The notes under the pieces were generated by a model, which had not been told where the DNA came from, ran no database searches, and saw nothing but the letters and a program-made list of their open reading frames with translations. From Palaemon carinicauda (lineage: Eukaryota > Arthropoda > Malacostraca > Decapoda > Palaemonidae), in contig NC_090729.1 of NCBI RefSeq assembly GCF_036898095.1, forward strand, positions 72,674,102 to 72,738,101: a DNA stretch of 64,000 nucleotides, written 5' to 3'. Position numbers and translations under genes: made by a program. Shown here piece after piece: positions 45,956-57,859 of the stretch. Every line of letters starts with the position of its first letter. Within the stretch, counting starts at the first letter, position 1.

Positions 45956-46942
45956 ATGTCTCTATACCTGAGACAGTTGTCAGCCGCGGTATACCAGGCA
46001 AAATGGGCCTCCTTCACGAAGTGGTGCTCTGAGAGGCACATTAGACCTCTTAAGGCCTCTGTCCCAGACATAGCAGATTTTCTGGTGTTTCTTAGGGACA
46101 AAGTAGGAATGTCAATTCCAGCCATAAAAGGGGTTCGAACCGCCTTAGGCCAAGTCTTCCTCCTGAAGGGCATCGACCTGGGGGCCTCGAGACACATAGC
46201 GATGCTTGTCAAAAGCTTCGAGCAGTCTTGCCCCCCTCAGGCGAGGAGGGTGCCCCAGTGGGACTTAGCCAAGGTCCTGAAGATGCTGTGTTGTCCCCCC
46301 TTTGAACCCTTGAAGGATATCGTAGACAAAGATCTCACCCTCAAGGCCGTCTTCTTGCTGGCCTTGGCGTCTGCTAAGAGAGTGGGAGAGATCCATGGAT
46401 TGTCATACGACGTCTCTCATTCAAAGGGGTGGAAAGAAGTATCCTTCAAGTTCGTGCCTTCTTTTGTGGCCAAGACTCAGAACCCAGCAGTCTGGGACCC
46501 AATGTTTGAGGGTTTCTCAATTCCTGCCATCCCTAAGACAGGCAATGCAGAAGACTTAAAATTGTGCCCAGTGCGAACAATTAGGAAATACCTGGAAAGG
46601 ACAGCGCATCTCCTACCAGGCATCAAGAGCCTCTTCGTTTCCACAGGTATTAATAAGAAACAAGTTTCCAAAAACACCATTTCCTTCTGGTTGAGACAGG
46701 TTATCGCCAGAACCTACAAGGAGGATGGCATGGCAGTGCCAGGCACTCCCCGGCCTCATGATATCAGGGGCCTGAGCACCTCCTTAGCCTTTGAGAAAAA
46801 CATGGCAGTAGGGCAGATCCTGCGAGCAGGTATTTGGTCGAACCAGTCAACCTTTACTGCCCACTACCTCAAGGACTACTCAAGAAAATCCTTGGACGGG
46901 TTCTCCATTGGAACAGTCATCTCCGCTCTCCAAGCGGTGTAA
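45956..46942 (+). CDS. tyrosine recombinase of element B
   Basis: A 328-codon uninterrupted frame from an ATG at 45956. The N-terminal half (KWASFTKWCSERHIRPLKAS) is the SAM-like DNA-binding part. The catalytic half carries ASAKRVGEIHGLSYDVS (first Arg), VSKNTISFWLRQVIARTY, RPHDIRGLSTSLAF (His-x-x-Arg) and STFTAHYLKDYSRKS (nucleophile Tyr), so the R-H-R-Y set is complete. Such recombinases insert the circular cDNA by strand exchange. The frame begins just downstream of the stop at 45920 and is offset from it, so it may be reinitiated or reached by a frame change. Confidence 0.93.
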   Translation: MSLYLRQLSAAVYQAKWASFTKWCSERHIRPLKASVPDIADFLVFLRDKVGMSIPAIKGVRTALGQVFLLKGIDLGASRHIAMLVKSFEQSCPPQARRVPQWDLAKVLKMLCCPPFEPLKDIVDKDLTLKAVFLLALASAKRVGEIHGLSYDVSHSKGWKEVSFKFVPSFVAKTQNPAVWDPMFEGFSIPAIPKTGNAEDLKLCPVRTIRKYLERTAHLLPGIKSLFVSTGINKKQVSKNTISFWLRQVIARTYKEDGMAVPGTPRPHDIRGLSTSLAFEKNMAVGQILRAGIWSNQSTFTAHYLKDYSRKSLDGFSIGTVISALQAV

Positions 46943-47260
46943 CGGTAAAACCCCAGGCGCATTCAAGACTAGCGACCGGTAGGCACAAGTGCGGTTTCCT
47001 ACCTCCTACCCAGTTGCTTACTTGCCTCTTCGGGTAATACCGTCTGTTCCCAGAAAATAACACATTCTTCACGGCTACGCTTCGAGAAGGAACGTCAAAA
47101 GAAGTTTTTCAAAGGGTGAGTACTTAGACACTAATGTGAATTTTTGTGTAGTTACCCTTGCTTCCGCTCTCTAGTAGGTCCCGTTATCCATAGGCCTCTT
47201 GGCCTCCACGGCCGGGTCAGGGGGTCAGAATAGCACTCCCTCCTCCTAAAGTGTAAGTCT

Positions 47261-47359
47261 CCTATAGAAAGTAGTTCGAGGTAAGTATTCGTGTTGGAAC
47301 AAATCAAAAATTTTAAGTAATTTTTATTTTTCCTAACATACTTACCGAGAACTACTTTC
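47261..47359 (+). repeat. internal complementary region of DIRS element B
   Basis: Bases 47261-47302 are the perfect reverse complement (42/42) of 41181-41222. Bases 47306-47359 are the perfect reverse complement (54/54) of 47598-47651. Only ATC (47303-47305) separates the halves. In the accepted DIRS model this segment bridges the two ends of the linear cDNA so a circle can be closed. Confidence 0.96.
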
Positions 47360-47426
47360 GGGTAATGGCCCTCCCTTCCTTCCCCGAGTGCCTCTCTTCC
47401 CTTGCTAGCATTGTGCTAATTCAATA

Positions 47427-47651
47427 GAACTTAATGAGGAAGGTGACCCAGCCAAGCAAGCGACCTACCTTGATCCTACCCTCGGGGCACATTCCTTGAT
47501 GCCGGGGGTAAGGCTACTTAGAGCGCGGAGTGGGGGGGGGGGGGTAACATACTCAAAACTCTGGTCGATGGAGAGGAGATCACCAGTGACTCCTTTAGAA
47601 AGTAGTTCTCGGTAAGTATGTTAGGAAAAATAAAAATTACTTAAAATTTTT
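47427..47651 (-). repeat. right inverted terminal repeat of DIRS element B
   Basis: It pairs with 41181-41383. A run of G at about 47531-47543 is longer than the matching C run on the left. The outer 36 bases are not in the left repeat but are in the internal complementary region. Confidence 0.95.
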
Positions 47652-48217
47652 TATTTTTGCTGTTTTTTCCCGTGTCAGTTAGGTGAAAATTCCTGTTGTA
47701 CTTTATGGAAATAAACGCCATTTTTAGGTTGAAATTATTAACTGTTTTTAACTTGACCTTTACATTTTGAAATGACTAAATGAGTTATCTCATGAGGTGA
47801 GCTATGACTTAAGGGAAAATTTTATATTTACGTCAATCTAAAGCTATCGGTGTCAATCCTTTATTGTAATGTTCTACGGTATTACCTCCCGGTGGTCCTT
47901 AGGACGTTTTGACTTTTACAGTACTGCTCCCCCTAACTCTTTGTGAAACTGTCGTTAACGTAACTGATTCAGTCCAACCACACTTGATTGGGATTTACTA
48001 TTCTGCGCCTTGGAGTAGCGTCTGAACATCAAGGTGATTTCGGTGCCGACAGTCCCGGTGTAGAATAATCTTTGGACTTAAACGTGTGTAGGGAAAGCAA
48101 TCCGTCTTCGTTGCGGTTCTCTAGTTTGTCAAGTGTGAGAGTGTTGGCGCTCTATCCTTCAGGCTCGAGTCGGGAAATCAGAAACGGGAGGCCTTTCCCG
48201 GGATTATTTCCCACGAT
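47652..48217. other. intergenic sequence between element B and the AAT array
   Basis: Nothing recognised. Confidence 0.45.
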
Positions 48218-49741
48218 AATATTGACAATAATAGTAATAATAATAAAAATAATAATATTAATAATAATAATATCAATGATAATAATAATGATAACAATAA
48301 TAATATTAATAATAATAATAACAATAATAATAATGATATTAATAATAATAATGAAATTGATTATAATAATAATATGAACAATAATATTATTAATAAGAAT
48401 GTTAATAGTGTTGGTAATAATAATAATGATAATAATATTAATGATAATATTTGATAATAATAATAATAAAAATAATAATGATAATATGAATAATATTAAT
48501 AATAATAATATCAATAATAATGATATTATTAATAATAATAATGATAATAATATTGATAAAATCAATAATAATAATAATAACAATAATGATATTAATAATG
48601 ATAATAATAATATTAACTATAATAATGATAATAAAAAAAAACAATATTAATAATAATATAAACAATGATGATAATATTAATAAAAATAATAATATGAAAT
48701 CAATAATAATAATTATAAAAATGATAATAATAGTAATAATAATAATAGATAGGATAGTAATAATAATAAAATATAATAATAGTAATGTTAATAATGATAA
48801 TAATAATGATTTTAATGATAATATTAATAATAATACTATTGGTAATAATAATACTATTGATAATAATAATATTAAAAATAAAAATAATAATATTAATAAA
48901 ATTATTAATGATAACATTGATAAGAATATTAATAATAATAATAATAATGATAATAATAATTATAATAATAATAATATTAATAATAGTAGGCCTAATATTA
49001 ATAATAATAATTATTTTGATAACAATAATATTAATTATAATAACAATAGTAATAATATTAATATTTAAAATAATATAATTAATAATAATAAAATTTTAAA
49101 TAATGATATTGATAATTAAAATATATTAATAATAAAAAAAAAATAATAATAGCAATAAAAATATCGATAATAATAGTAATGATAATAATAGCATCAATAA
49201 ATATTAATATTGATAAAAATAATATTTTACAACAATAATAATAACAAAAACCTTAATGATAATAATATTAGTAATAATCATAATAATAGCCTATTCATCT
49301 TGATGATAATAATAATATTATCAATAATAATTATAATAGTATTAATAATTATAATAATAATATTATTAATGATGATAAAAATATCAATAATAATAATGGT
49401 AACGATAACATTAATAACAATATTAATATTACTATTAATGATATTAATAATAATAATGATAATAATAACAATAATAATAATATTACCATTAGTAATAATA
49501 TTAATAATAATAATATTAATAATAATAATATTAATAAAAATAATATTGTTATTATTAATATTAATAATAATAGGTATAATAATAATAATAATAATATTTA
49601 TAATAATATTAATATTATGTATAATATTGATAATAAGAATAATAAAAATAATAATTAAGATAGTAATAATAATAAAAATAATAATATTATTAATGTTAAT
49701 AACAATAATAATATTAATAATGATAATAATAATAATAGTAA

Positions 49742-49772
<31 letters not shown>

Positions 49773-50741
49773 AATAATGTTAATAATAGTATTTATAATA
49801 ATATTATTAATAATATTAATATTATAATAACAATATTAATAATAATAATCAAATAAAAATAACTATGATGATAATAATAATAATGATAATAATATCAGTT
49901 ATATTAATAATAATAATATTAATGATAATATTGATGATAATAATAATGGTAATAATAATATAAATAATAATAATAATGTTAATAATAATATAAAAAATAA
50001 TAATAATATTAATAATAATAATAAAATTAATAATGATAATAATAATAGTAAAAAGAATAATAATAATATTGATATTAATAATGATAAAAATAATATTATT
50101 AATATTAATAATAATAATATTAAAAATAATAATAATAATTTTAATATTAATAATAATATTATAATAATAATAATAATAATATCAATAATATTAATGATAT
50201 TAATAATAATTTAGGTAATGGTAATAATAATACTATTAATAATGATAATAATGATGATAATATTAATAATAATAATAAAAATAATAATTATAATACCAAT
50301 AATATTAATAGTATATATATCAATAATATTAATAATAATATTGATAATAAAAATAATAATAATAATAAATAATATTACCACTAATACTACTAATAATAAT
50401 AATATTAATAATAATAACAATATCAATAATAATAATAATAGTAATAATGATAATAATAATAATAAAAATAATAATAATGATAATAACAATATTAACAATA
50501 ATAATAATAGTAATACTAATAATACTATTATTAACGTTAATAATAATAATAATAATAATAATATTAATAATATCAATAATAATGATATTAATAATACATA
50601 TGACCTTAATAATAATGATATTAATAATAATGTTAATATTAATAATAATGATATTAATAATAATGTTAATATTAATAATAATTATGATAATAATATTAAT
50701 AATAATAATATTATTATTAATAATAATAATTTTATTAATAC

Positions 50742-50775
<34 letters not shown>

Positions 50776-50855
50776 CATAATAATAATAATATTAATAATA
50801 ATAATGATAATAAGAATAGTAATAATAATAATAATATTATCAATAATATTAATAA

Positions 50856-50910
<55 letters not shown>

Positions 50911-51141
50911 CAAAAATAATAATGAAAATAATAATAATAATAATGATAATAATAATAATAGTTATAATAATAATATTGATAATAATAATAATTATAATAT
51001 TAAAAATAATAATAACAATAATTTTAACAATAATAATAACAATAACAATAAATATAATGATTATATTAATAATAATAATTATACTATTGATATTGATAAT
51101 AATAATAATAACATTAATATTGATATTAATAATAAGTAATA

Positions 51142-51182
<41 letters not shown>

Positions 51183-51344
51183 TAATAATAAAAATAATAA
51201 TAATAATAAAAATAATGATAATAATAATAATAGTGATGATAATAATAATAAGGATATTATTTATAATAATCTTAATAATATTATTCATATAGACAACAAT
51301 ACTAATAATAATAATAATGATATTTATAATTAAAATAATATTAA
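48218..51344. repeat. 3.1 kb imperfect (AAT)n array at the 3' end of RTE copy 1
   Basis: AAT units with frequent variant triplets (AAC, GAT, ATT). The array ends directly at RTE copy 1's 3' end (minus strand). The stretch about 49290-49910 matches 62455-63197 in its order of variants. Open frames through it are simple-sequence artefacts. Confidence 0.95.
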
Positions 51345-53460
51345 TGATCCATCCATATACCAAGGCACTTCCCCCAATTTTGGGGGGTAGCCGACACCAA
51401 CAATGAAACAAAACAAAAAGGGGACCTCTACTCTCTATGTTCCTTCAGCCTAATCAGGGACTCAACCGAGTTCAGCTGGTACTGCTAGGGTGCCACAGCC
51501 CAACCTCCCACATTTCCACCACAGATGAAGCTTCATAATGCTGACTCCCCTACTGCTGCTACCTCCGCGGTCATCTAAGGCACCGGAGGAAGCAGCAGGG
51601 CCTACTGGAACTGCGTCACAATCGCTCGCCATTCATTCCTATTTCTAGCACGCTCTCTTGCCTCTCTCACATCTATCCTCCTATCACCCAGAGCTTTCTT
51701 CACACCATCCATCCACCCAAACCTTGGCCTTCCTCTTGTACTTCTCCCATCAACTCTTGCATTCATCACCTTCTTTAGCAGACAACCATTTTCCATTCTC
51801 TCAACATGGCCAAACCACCTCAACACATTCATATCCACTCTAGCCGCTAACTCATTTCTTACAGCCGTTCTCTCCCTCACCACTTCGTTCCTAACCCTAT
51901 CTACTCGAGATACACCAGCCATACTCCCTAGACACTTCATCTCAAACACATTCAATTTCTGTCTCTCCATCACTTTCATTCCCCACAACTCCGATCCATA
52001 CATCACAGTTGGTACAATCACTTTCTCATATAGAACTCTCTTTACATTCATGCCCAACCCTCTATTTTTTACTACTCCCTTAACTGCCCCCAACGCTTTG
52101 CAACCTTCATTCACTCTCTGACGTACATCTGCTTCCACTCCACCATTTGCTGCAACAACAGACCCCAGGTACTTAAACTGATCCACCTCCTCAAGTAACT
52201 CTCCATTCAACATGACATTCAACCTTGCACCACCTTCCCTTCTCGTACATCTCATAACCTTACTCTTACCCACATTAACTCTCAACTTCCTTCTCTCACA
52301 CACCTTTCCAAATTCTGTCACTAGTCGGTCAAGCTTCTCTTCTGTGTCTGCTACCAGTACAGTATCATCCGCAAACAACAACTGATTTACCTCCCATTCA
52401 TGGTCATTCTCGCCTACCAGTTTTAATCCTCGTCCAAGCACTCGAGCATTCACCTCTCTCACCACTCCATCAACATACAAGTTAAACAACCACGGCGACA
52501 TCACACATCCCTGTCTCAGCCCCACTCTCACCGGAAACCAAACACTCACTTCATTTCCTATTCTAACACATGCTTTACTACCTTTGTAGAAACTTTTCAC
52601 TGCTTGCAACAACCTTCCACCAACTCCATATAACCTCATCACATTCCACATTGCTTCCCTATCAACTCTATCATATGCTTTCTCCAGATCCATAAACGCA
52701 ACATACATCTCCTTACCTTTTGCTAAATATTTCTCGCATATCTGCCTAACTGTAAAAATCTGATTCATACAACCCCTACCTCTTCTAAAACCACCCTGTA
52801 CTTCCAAGATTGCATTCTCTGTTTTATCCTTAATCCTATTAATCAATACTCTACCATACACTTTTCCAACTACACTCAACAAACTAATACCTCTTGAATT
52901 ACAACACTCATGCACATCTCCCTTACCCTTATATAGTGGTACAATACATGCACAAACCCAATCTACTGGTACCATTGACAACACAAAACACATATTAAAC
53001 AATCTCACCAACCATTCAAGTACAGTCACACCCCCTTCCTTCAACATCTCAGCTTTCACACCATCCATACCAGATGCTTTTCCTACTCTCGTTTCATCTA
53101 GTGCTCTCCTCATTTCATCTATTGTAATCTCTCTCTCATTCTCATCTCCCATCACTGGCAGCTCAACACCTGGAACAGCAATTATATCTGCCTCCCTATT
53201 ATCCTCAACATTCAGCAAACTTTCAAAATATTCCGCCCACCTTTTCCTTGCCTCCTCTCCTTTTAACAACCTTCCATTTCCATCTTTCACTGTCTCTTCA
53301 ATTCTTGCGCCAGCCTTCCTTACTCTCTTCACTTCTTTCCAAAACTTCTTCTTATTCTCTTCATATGACTGACCCAATCCCTGACCCCACCTCAGGTCAG
53401 CTGCCCTCTTTGCCTCACGTACCTTGCGCTTTACTTCCACATTTTTCTCTCTATATTTTT
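51345..53460 (-). mobile_element. RTE-like LINE, copy 1 (5'-truncated)
   Basis: A minus-strand LINE with RT, a short 3' region (about 250 bp, including CCAATTTTGGGGGGTAGCCG on the + strand) and an AAT microsatellite at its 3' end, typical of RTE-clade elements. The 5' end with the endonuclease is missing, and AAT repeats plus an N gap lie beyond it. The sequence is very close to copy 2 at 63198-64000. Confidence 0.88.
51602..53440 (-). CDS. RTE-like LINE reverse transcriptase (612 codons, endonuclease missing)
   Basis: An uninterrupted minus-strand frame from an ATG at the complement of 53440. Linker with WAEYFESLLNVED; RT with KASGMDGVKAEMLKEGG, RGISLLSVVGKVYGRVLINR, VQGGFRRGRGCMNQIF, MYVAFMDLEKAYDRVDREAM (Asp), GLRQGCVMSPWLFNLYVDGV and LLFADDTVLVAD (the catalytic FADD). 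The C-terminal part contains LRWFGHVERMENGCL and TRGRPRFGWMDGVKKALGDR, a signature of RTE/BovB-like proteins. An apurinic endonuclease domain would normally precede this and is absent, so the copy could not nick its target on its own. No stop occurs in 612 codons, which implies recent insertion. Confidence 0.92.
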   Translation of the reverse strand: MEVKRKVREAKRAADLRWGQGLGQSYEENKKKFWKEVKRVRKAGARIEETVKDGNGRLLKGEEARKRWAEYFESLLNVEDNREADIIAVPGVELPVMGDENEREITIDEMRRALDETRVGKASGMDGVKAEMLKEGGVTVLEWLVRLFNMCFVLSMVPVDWVCACIVPLYKGKGDVHECCNSRGISLLSVVGKVYGRVLINRIKDKTENAILEVQGGFRRGRGCMNQIFTVRQICEKYLAKGKEMYVAFMDLEKAYDRVDREAMWNVMRLYGVGGRLLQAVKSFYKGSKACVRIGNEVSVWFPVRVGLRQGCVMSPWLFNLYVDGVVREVNARVLGRGLKLVGENDHEWEVNQLLFADDTVLVADTEEKLDRLVTEFGKVCERRKLRVNVGKSKVMRCTRREGGARLNVMLNGELLEEVDQFKYLGSVVAANGGVEADVRQRVNEGCKALGAVKGVVKNRGLGMNVKRVLYEKVIVPTVMYGSELWGMKVMERQKLNVFEMKCLGSMAGVSRVDRVRNEVVRERTAVRNELAARVDMNVLRWFGHVERMENGCLLKKVMNARVDGRSTRGRPRFGWMDGVKKALGDRRIDVREARERARNRNEWRAIVTQFQ

Positions 53461-53464
53461 CATG

Positions 53465-53500
53465 ATAAAAGTAGTAATAATAATAATAGTATTAATAACA
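53465..53500. repeat. AAT microsatellite, cut by the N gap
   Basis: A short AAT tract continuing into the gap. It probably belongs to the array of RTE copy 2, interrupted by element D. Confidence 0.6.
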
Positions 53501-54000
53501 NNNNNNNNNNNNNNNNNNNNNNNNNNNNNNNNNNNNNNNNNNNNNNNNNNNNNNNNNNNNNNNNNNNNNNNNNNNNNNNNNNNNNNNNNNNNNNNNNNNN
53601 NNNNNNNNNNNNNNNNNNNNNNNNNNNNNNNNNNNNNNNNNNNNNNNNNNNNNNNNNNNNNNNNNNNNNNNNNNNNNNNNNNNNNNNNNNNNNNNNNNNN
53701 NNNNNNNNNNNNNNNNNNNNNNNNNNNNNNNNNNNNNNNNNNNNNNNNNNNNNNNNNNNNNNNNNNNNNNNNNNNNNNNNNNNNNNNNNNNNNNNNNNNN
53801 NNNNNNNNNNNNNNNNNNNNNNNNNNNNNNNNNNNNNNNNNNNNNNNNNNNNNNNNNNNNNNNNNNNNNNNNNNNNNNNNNNNNNNNNNNNNNNNNNNNN
53901 NNNNNNNNNNNNNNNNNNNNNNNNNNNNNNNNNNNNNNNNNNNNNNNNNNNNNNNNNNNNNNNNNNNNNNNNNNNNNNNNNNNNNNNNNNNNNNNNNNNN
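53501..54000. other. assembly gap (500 N)
   Basis: 500 consecutive N. The outer right end of element D should lie here. Confidence 0.99.
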
Positions 54001-54230
54001 GACATATCAGAGGACGTATTCTAGACACGTCACATGGCAATCTACATCCTGGACAGAGATTTCGTCTCGTAGGAGGTGATTGACGAGATACGATTTCGGG
54101 AAAGAAAAAGGGGAGCCGCTCCCAAGGCTTCCCTATCCCCCGATTCGTATGCGTGCCTAGCGCCAATCCTGGCGCCATCTGTATTCCTTGTAGCGTACAC
54201 AAGGTGCTACAGATACTGTATGTAGGGAGG
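54001..54230 (+). repeat. right inverted terminal repeat of DIRS element D (cut by the gap)
   Basis: It pairs in inverted orientation with about 62100-62300: shared blocks include ATATCAGAGGACGTATTCTA, CGTCTCGTAGGAGGTGATTG and TCGTATGCGTGCCTAGCGCC. The match is near perfect over about 185 bp. Confidence 0.92.
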
Positions 54231-54266
54231 GGTCCTACAGCCCTTTCTTAGAAAGGCAAGGGCGGG

Positions 54267-54367
54267 TCCATCAGGACGACATGGCCATCTCACCCAAAAA
54301 TAGATTTTTCGCTTCGCTCAAAATCCGTTTTTTGGGCTCAAGCCATGTCGTCCTGATGGAAGTGTAC
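54267..54367 (-). repeat. internal complementary region of DIRS element D
   Basis: Two opposed copies of the terminal motif (54268-54283 and 54344-54359) flank AGATTTTTCGCTTCGCTCAA. On the minus strand the left half ends GGCTTGAGCCCAAAA, matching the complement of D's left end at about 62431-62450. Confidence 0.88.
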
Positions 54368-54891
54368 CAGAGCATTACTGTATCTGTGGATTCTCAGAAC
54401 GTGCCGTACTCCCCGGAGGTAATTTTTTCCCGGTCGACTAGACCTAGAGACCTAAGATGTTACCGTTATACATCTTTTCAACTAACTATAAACTATGTTA
54501 GAGCTTCCTGCCCCTACAGGGAAGAGTCCTACTAGACTCTAGAAAAGTCTCGAAGAGTACATATATCTATGTATGAATACCAGGCAAGCTAATATAGTGG
54601 TCTCGCCCTATATTAAGTAAAGCATAGTTTGTAAAGGACCACTGCGTCAATATGAAATAGCGACCAGTTTTCCGCACAATACTTGTATTGGACAAAGGTT
54701 TTATATCCGCATAGGAGGAAAACCAATGCAACATAGCTTGCATAAAGGAACAATTCTATTAGAATTATCCCAGATAAGGTACATAGAATGAATGCTCAAT
54801 TATACCAATAAATTGACACAGGTGAAGGAGACGCAAGGTTCTCAAGAACCAGATTATTGACAGGCAATAAATAGACAGCGTTAACCACAAT

Positions 54892-54902
54892 TATATATAT
54901 AT

Positions 54903-54950
<48 letters not shown>

Positions 54951-54955
54951 ATATA
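54892..54955. repeat. (TA)n tract in the 3' region of element D
   Basis: An almost uninterrupted run of TA with two phase breaks. Confidence 0.93.
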
Positions 54956-55299
54956 AGAAGAGGATAACCCAAAACTATAAGCATAAGTATGATAGTAAAG
55001 AGAGCTTGTTTGTCTGAAAGAAAAAACATTAGATGCCACTTTAAGATACCGAGGTATCAAAGTCATAAAAGCCTGTATTACAAATCAATGACATTAGCGT
55101 TAGAAACGCTCGGCACACATGTCTGCACTTATGCTAGGTTCACCTTCGGAAATGGAACAGTCTGGATGGGCAACACAGTGCCCTCACTTAGTTTGTAGTA
55201 CAGTATGTAACTACACACTCACCCTGGAATTAATCGTCCCAATTAAGACCACTGTTCCTCGCAGAGTTAAACAGTAGGGTTAACACCGCGACCCACTGC

Positions 55300-56386
55300 T
55301 ACCACAGATCTCTTTTAGTTCCTCTACTTGCTTCGCATAGTGGCGAAAGAACACTCTGGAAGACTTCCAGCCAGTGTATGAACGGAGATGTTCAAAATCC
55401 ATACAATTAAAGAAATTTAAGAATGAGGCAACTTTTCTCGGATCGTGACCTGCGGGGTGTATTGTCAGGATCCGCTCTGCGAATAAAATATGTGATTTTC
55501 GCTCTGAGTTGATTCAGAGATAAATTTGAGCCTGATGTTTCTCCCATGAATAGTTGACCACCCTTGAAGTCTGAAGTTCTATGAAGATAGACCTTTAGGC
55601 ATTCTACTGGACATAGAGATGCATCTTCTTTCAGAGGGCAGATTCTCCAGGGACCCCACCTGTTGGTGGGTAACTCATTCTTGGCGAGAAACGTAGGATC
55701 CGGAAACAGGTTCAGTTCTTCCCCATCCAGGAACTGAACACGACCTGCCTCTCTCGAGAGGCTACAATCTCACTAACCCTGGCCCCGGATGCGAGTGCAA
55801 AATAGGAAAATAACTTTTTGTGTTAAATCCTTTAACGCACACTCTTCATTGCTCAACAGAGAAGCGAAATGAAGAACTTGTCTAAAGACCATGAAATGGG
55901 CTTTGGAGGTGCTGAAGGTCTGAGCCTAGCACAGGCTTTCAGGACTTTATTAAAGATCTCGTTACCTAGGTCGACCTGGAAGGCATATAGAATGGGTCTT
56001 GTCAAAGGAGACTTACACGCTGAAATCGTGTTCGCTGCCAACCCTTGACCATGGAGGTGGGGAAAAAAGATAAGCAGAAGTCTGTCAAGATCTCCTGCGG
56101 AATCTTCGCCTTGACAAAAGGCCACCCATTTTCTCCAAGATGACTCATATTGCCTTCTAGTAGATTTGCACTTATATTCCTCAAGGAAGTTTATACTGGC
56201 TTTCGAAATCCCGAAACGCTTTCTCACCGCTAGGGAGAGAAAATCATGAGCTGCAGGGTCCGGGTTTTCTGTAATGAAGCGCAGACAGTTGACTTCTGGG
56301 CTCGCTGGGTCAGAACTGGATCTGGTAGTGGTACAAACTTCAGCTACAGTTCCAATGCCAGGAGGAACCACACGCTGTTCGGCCAC
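55300..56386 (-). pseudogene. tyrosine recombinase of element D (frameshifted)
   Basis: The minus frame 56386-55853 contains RKRFGISKASINFLEEYKCK and KSPLTRPILYAFQVDLGNE, the N-terminal DNA-binding part, and stops after SWSLDK. The next frames give ALASGARVSEIVASR near 55780 (first catalytic Arg), FPDPTFLAKNELPTNRWGPW near 55690, SLNQLRAKITYFIRRADP near 55500, a box with HDPRKVASF near 55445 and GWKSSRVFFRHYAKQ near 55360-55320 (nucleophile Tyr). So the R-H-R-Y set is present, but at least two frameshifts interrupt it. These may be decay or assembly indels. Confidence 0.8.
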
Positions 56387-56399
56387 TTGTGGGCCACTA

Positions 56400-57790
56400 T
56401 TGCCGCTACCCTTTGAAGGATCTCGGTTTGTTGAGGACCCTCAACAGAAGGTTGTGAGGAGGGAACAGATAAATCTTGGACCATCTGTTCCAGTCGAGGG
56501 ACATCGCGTCCACTGCTTCCGCTAAGGGGTCCTCGTACGGGGCACGTACAGGGGCAACTTCTTGTTATCTTTCGTCGCAAAGAGGTCTATCTGCAGTTCT
56601 GGGACTGATTCAGAATGAAGGAGAATGATCCTGCGTCTAAGGACCATTCCGACTCTATCGGTGTGAACCTGGATAGAGCGTCCGCTGTCACATTGCGGAC
56701 TCCTTGAAGGTGAACTGCCGACAGGTACCACTTCTTCTTTTCCGCCAATCGGAAGACGGCCAACATCACCTGGTTGAGAGGTGGTGACCTCGATCCTTGT
56801 CGATTCAAGTATCTCACAACTACCTCGCTGTCAATCACCACCTTATGTGGATCGAATGACGCAGGGAGACTTTCTTTAAGGTAAGGAGCACTGCCCTAGC
56901 TTCTAGAAAGTTTTATGTGAAAGGTCTTGAATAGCCTGGACCAAGTCCCCTGGACTTTTTTCCGATGAGAGTGACCTCCCCATCCCTCCTTCGAGGCGTC
57001 TGAGTGAATCGTCACCGACGGGGGAGGTGGCTGAAGAAGAACCTGACTTCTTTAGATGGCTGGCTTGGGACCAAGGCCTGAGAAGAGTACTTAGCCGAAG
57101 CGGCTGGTCTTCTCAGATCTCTTCACGCGTTTGATGCATAACTTCTCCAAACTCCGATTGCATCCTTTAGCTGTGCTCTTAGCACTGGGTCTGTCACCGA
57201 AGCAAACTGGAGAGAGCGCAGTACTCTCTCCTGCTCGTGTCTTGATATCCTTTCGGAATCTTGAAGTCTCTTGACAGAACCCGCTATCTCCTTCCTTTTC
57301 TTCGCCGAGGTGGAGAAACGGTGTGACAAAAGGTCCCAGTGAATTCTCAGCCACTGGAACTTTTGAGATGGAGAAAGTCGAGACTTTTTCTGTTGATCTT
57401 GAAGCCTAGGTACTCTAGGAACTGGATCACTTGACTGGAAGCTTGCAAGCATTCTGTCTCGGATGCTGCCCACACCAACCAGTCGTCCAGGTAGGCTACT
57501 ACCTGAATTCCCTTTAGGCGAAATTGTTTGAGAGCTACGCTCGCAAGCTTCGTAAAAATCCTTGGGGCTATGTTTAGCCCGAATGGCATGGCTCCGAAGG
57601 CGTATAGTCTTCGTTGTAGCCTGAACCCTAGGTAGGGGGAGAGTCGATGGCTAATTGGAATGTGCCAGTAGGCGTCTGACAAGTCTATAGAGACGGAATA
57701 TGCCCTCCTGGGCAGTAAGGTCCTTATGTGTTGCAGTGTTAGCATTTTGAATTTGCAATTCACTATGAACTTGTTAAGTGGCGACAAGTC
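56400..57790 (-). pseudogene. reverse transcriptase-RNase H and connection domain of element D (frameshifted)
   Basis: RT frame 57787-57347: YSVSIDLSDAYWHIPISHRL (Asp), MPFGLNIAPRIFTKLA and VVAYLDDWLVWAASETE with the catalytic pair intact. After a frame change come FQWLRIHWDLLSHRFSTSAK and RHEQERVLRSLQFASVTDP. RNase H: TIHSDASKEGWGGHS near 57010, MVIDSEVVVRYLNRQGSRSP (56841) and GVRNVTADALSRFTPIESEW (last Asp). The connection domain follows as ELQIDLFATKDNKKLPLYVP (56600) and a YLFPPHNLL-like piece. At least three frame changes are needed. The motifs are better kept than in C, so D is the younger or better preserved. Confidence 0.82.
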
Positions 57791-57859
57791 CAGAATGACT
57801 CTGAGCTTTTCCGAGTCTTTCTTGGGAACACAAAACAGCCTCCCTTAGAAATTGATGGG

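Larger units (their letters stand above)
41181..47651 (+). mobile_element. DIRS-like retrotransposon B (structurally complete)
   Basis: 6.47 kb with inverted terminal repeats (41181-41383 and 47427-47651), gag, RT-RNase H, connection domain, tyrosine recombinase and an internal complementary region (47261-47359). The left half of that region is a perfect complement of the first 42 bases of the element and its right half a perfect complement of the last 54, which fixes both ends. This layout is the hallmark of DIRS-type retrotransposons, which replicate through circular cDNA and insert by tyrosine recombinase without target duplication. GC content is clearly above that of the flanks. All catalytic motifs are intact; only frame changes in gag argue against activity. 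Confidence 0.93.

Noticed and set aside
48152..51411. Several frames of 100-230 codons in the AAT array
   Set aside because: Simple-sequence artefacts, present in all frames and on both strands.
53248..54202. Frames spanning the N run
   Set aside because: They are translations of N and carry no information.
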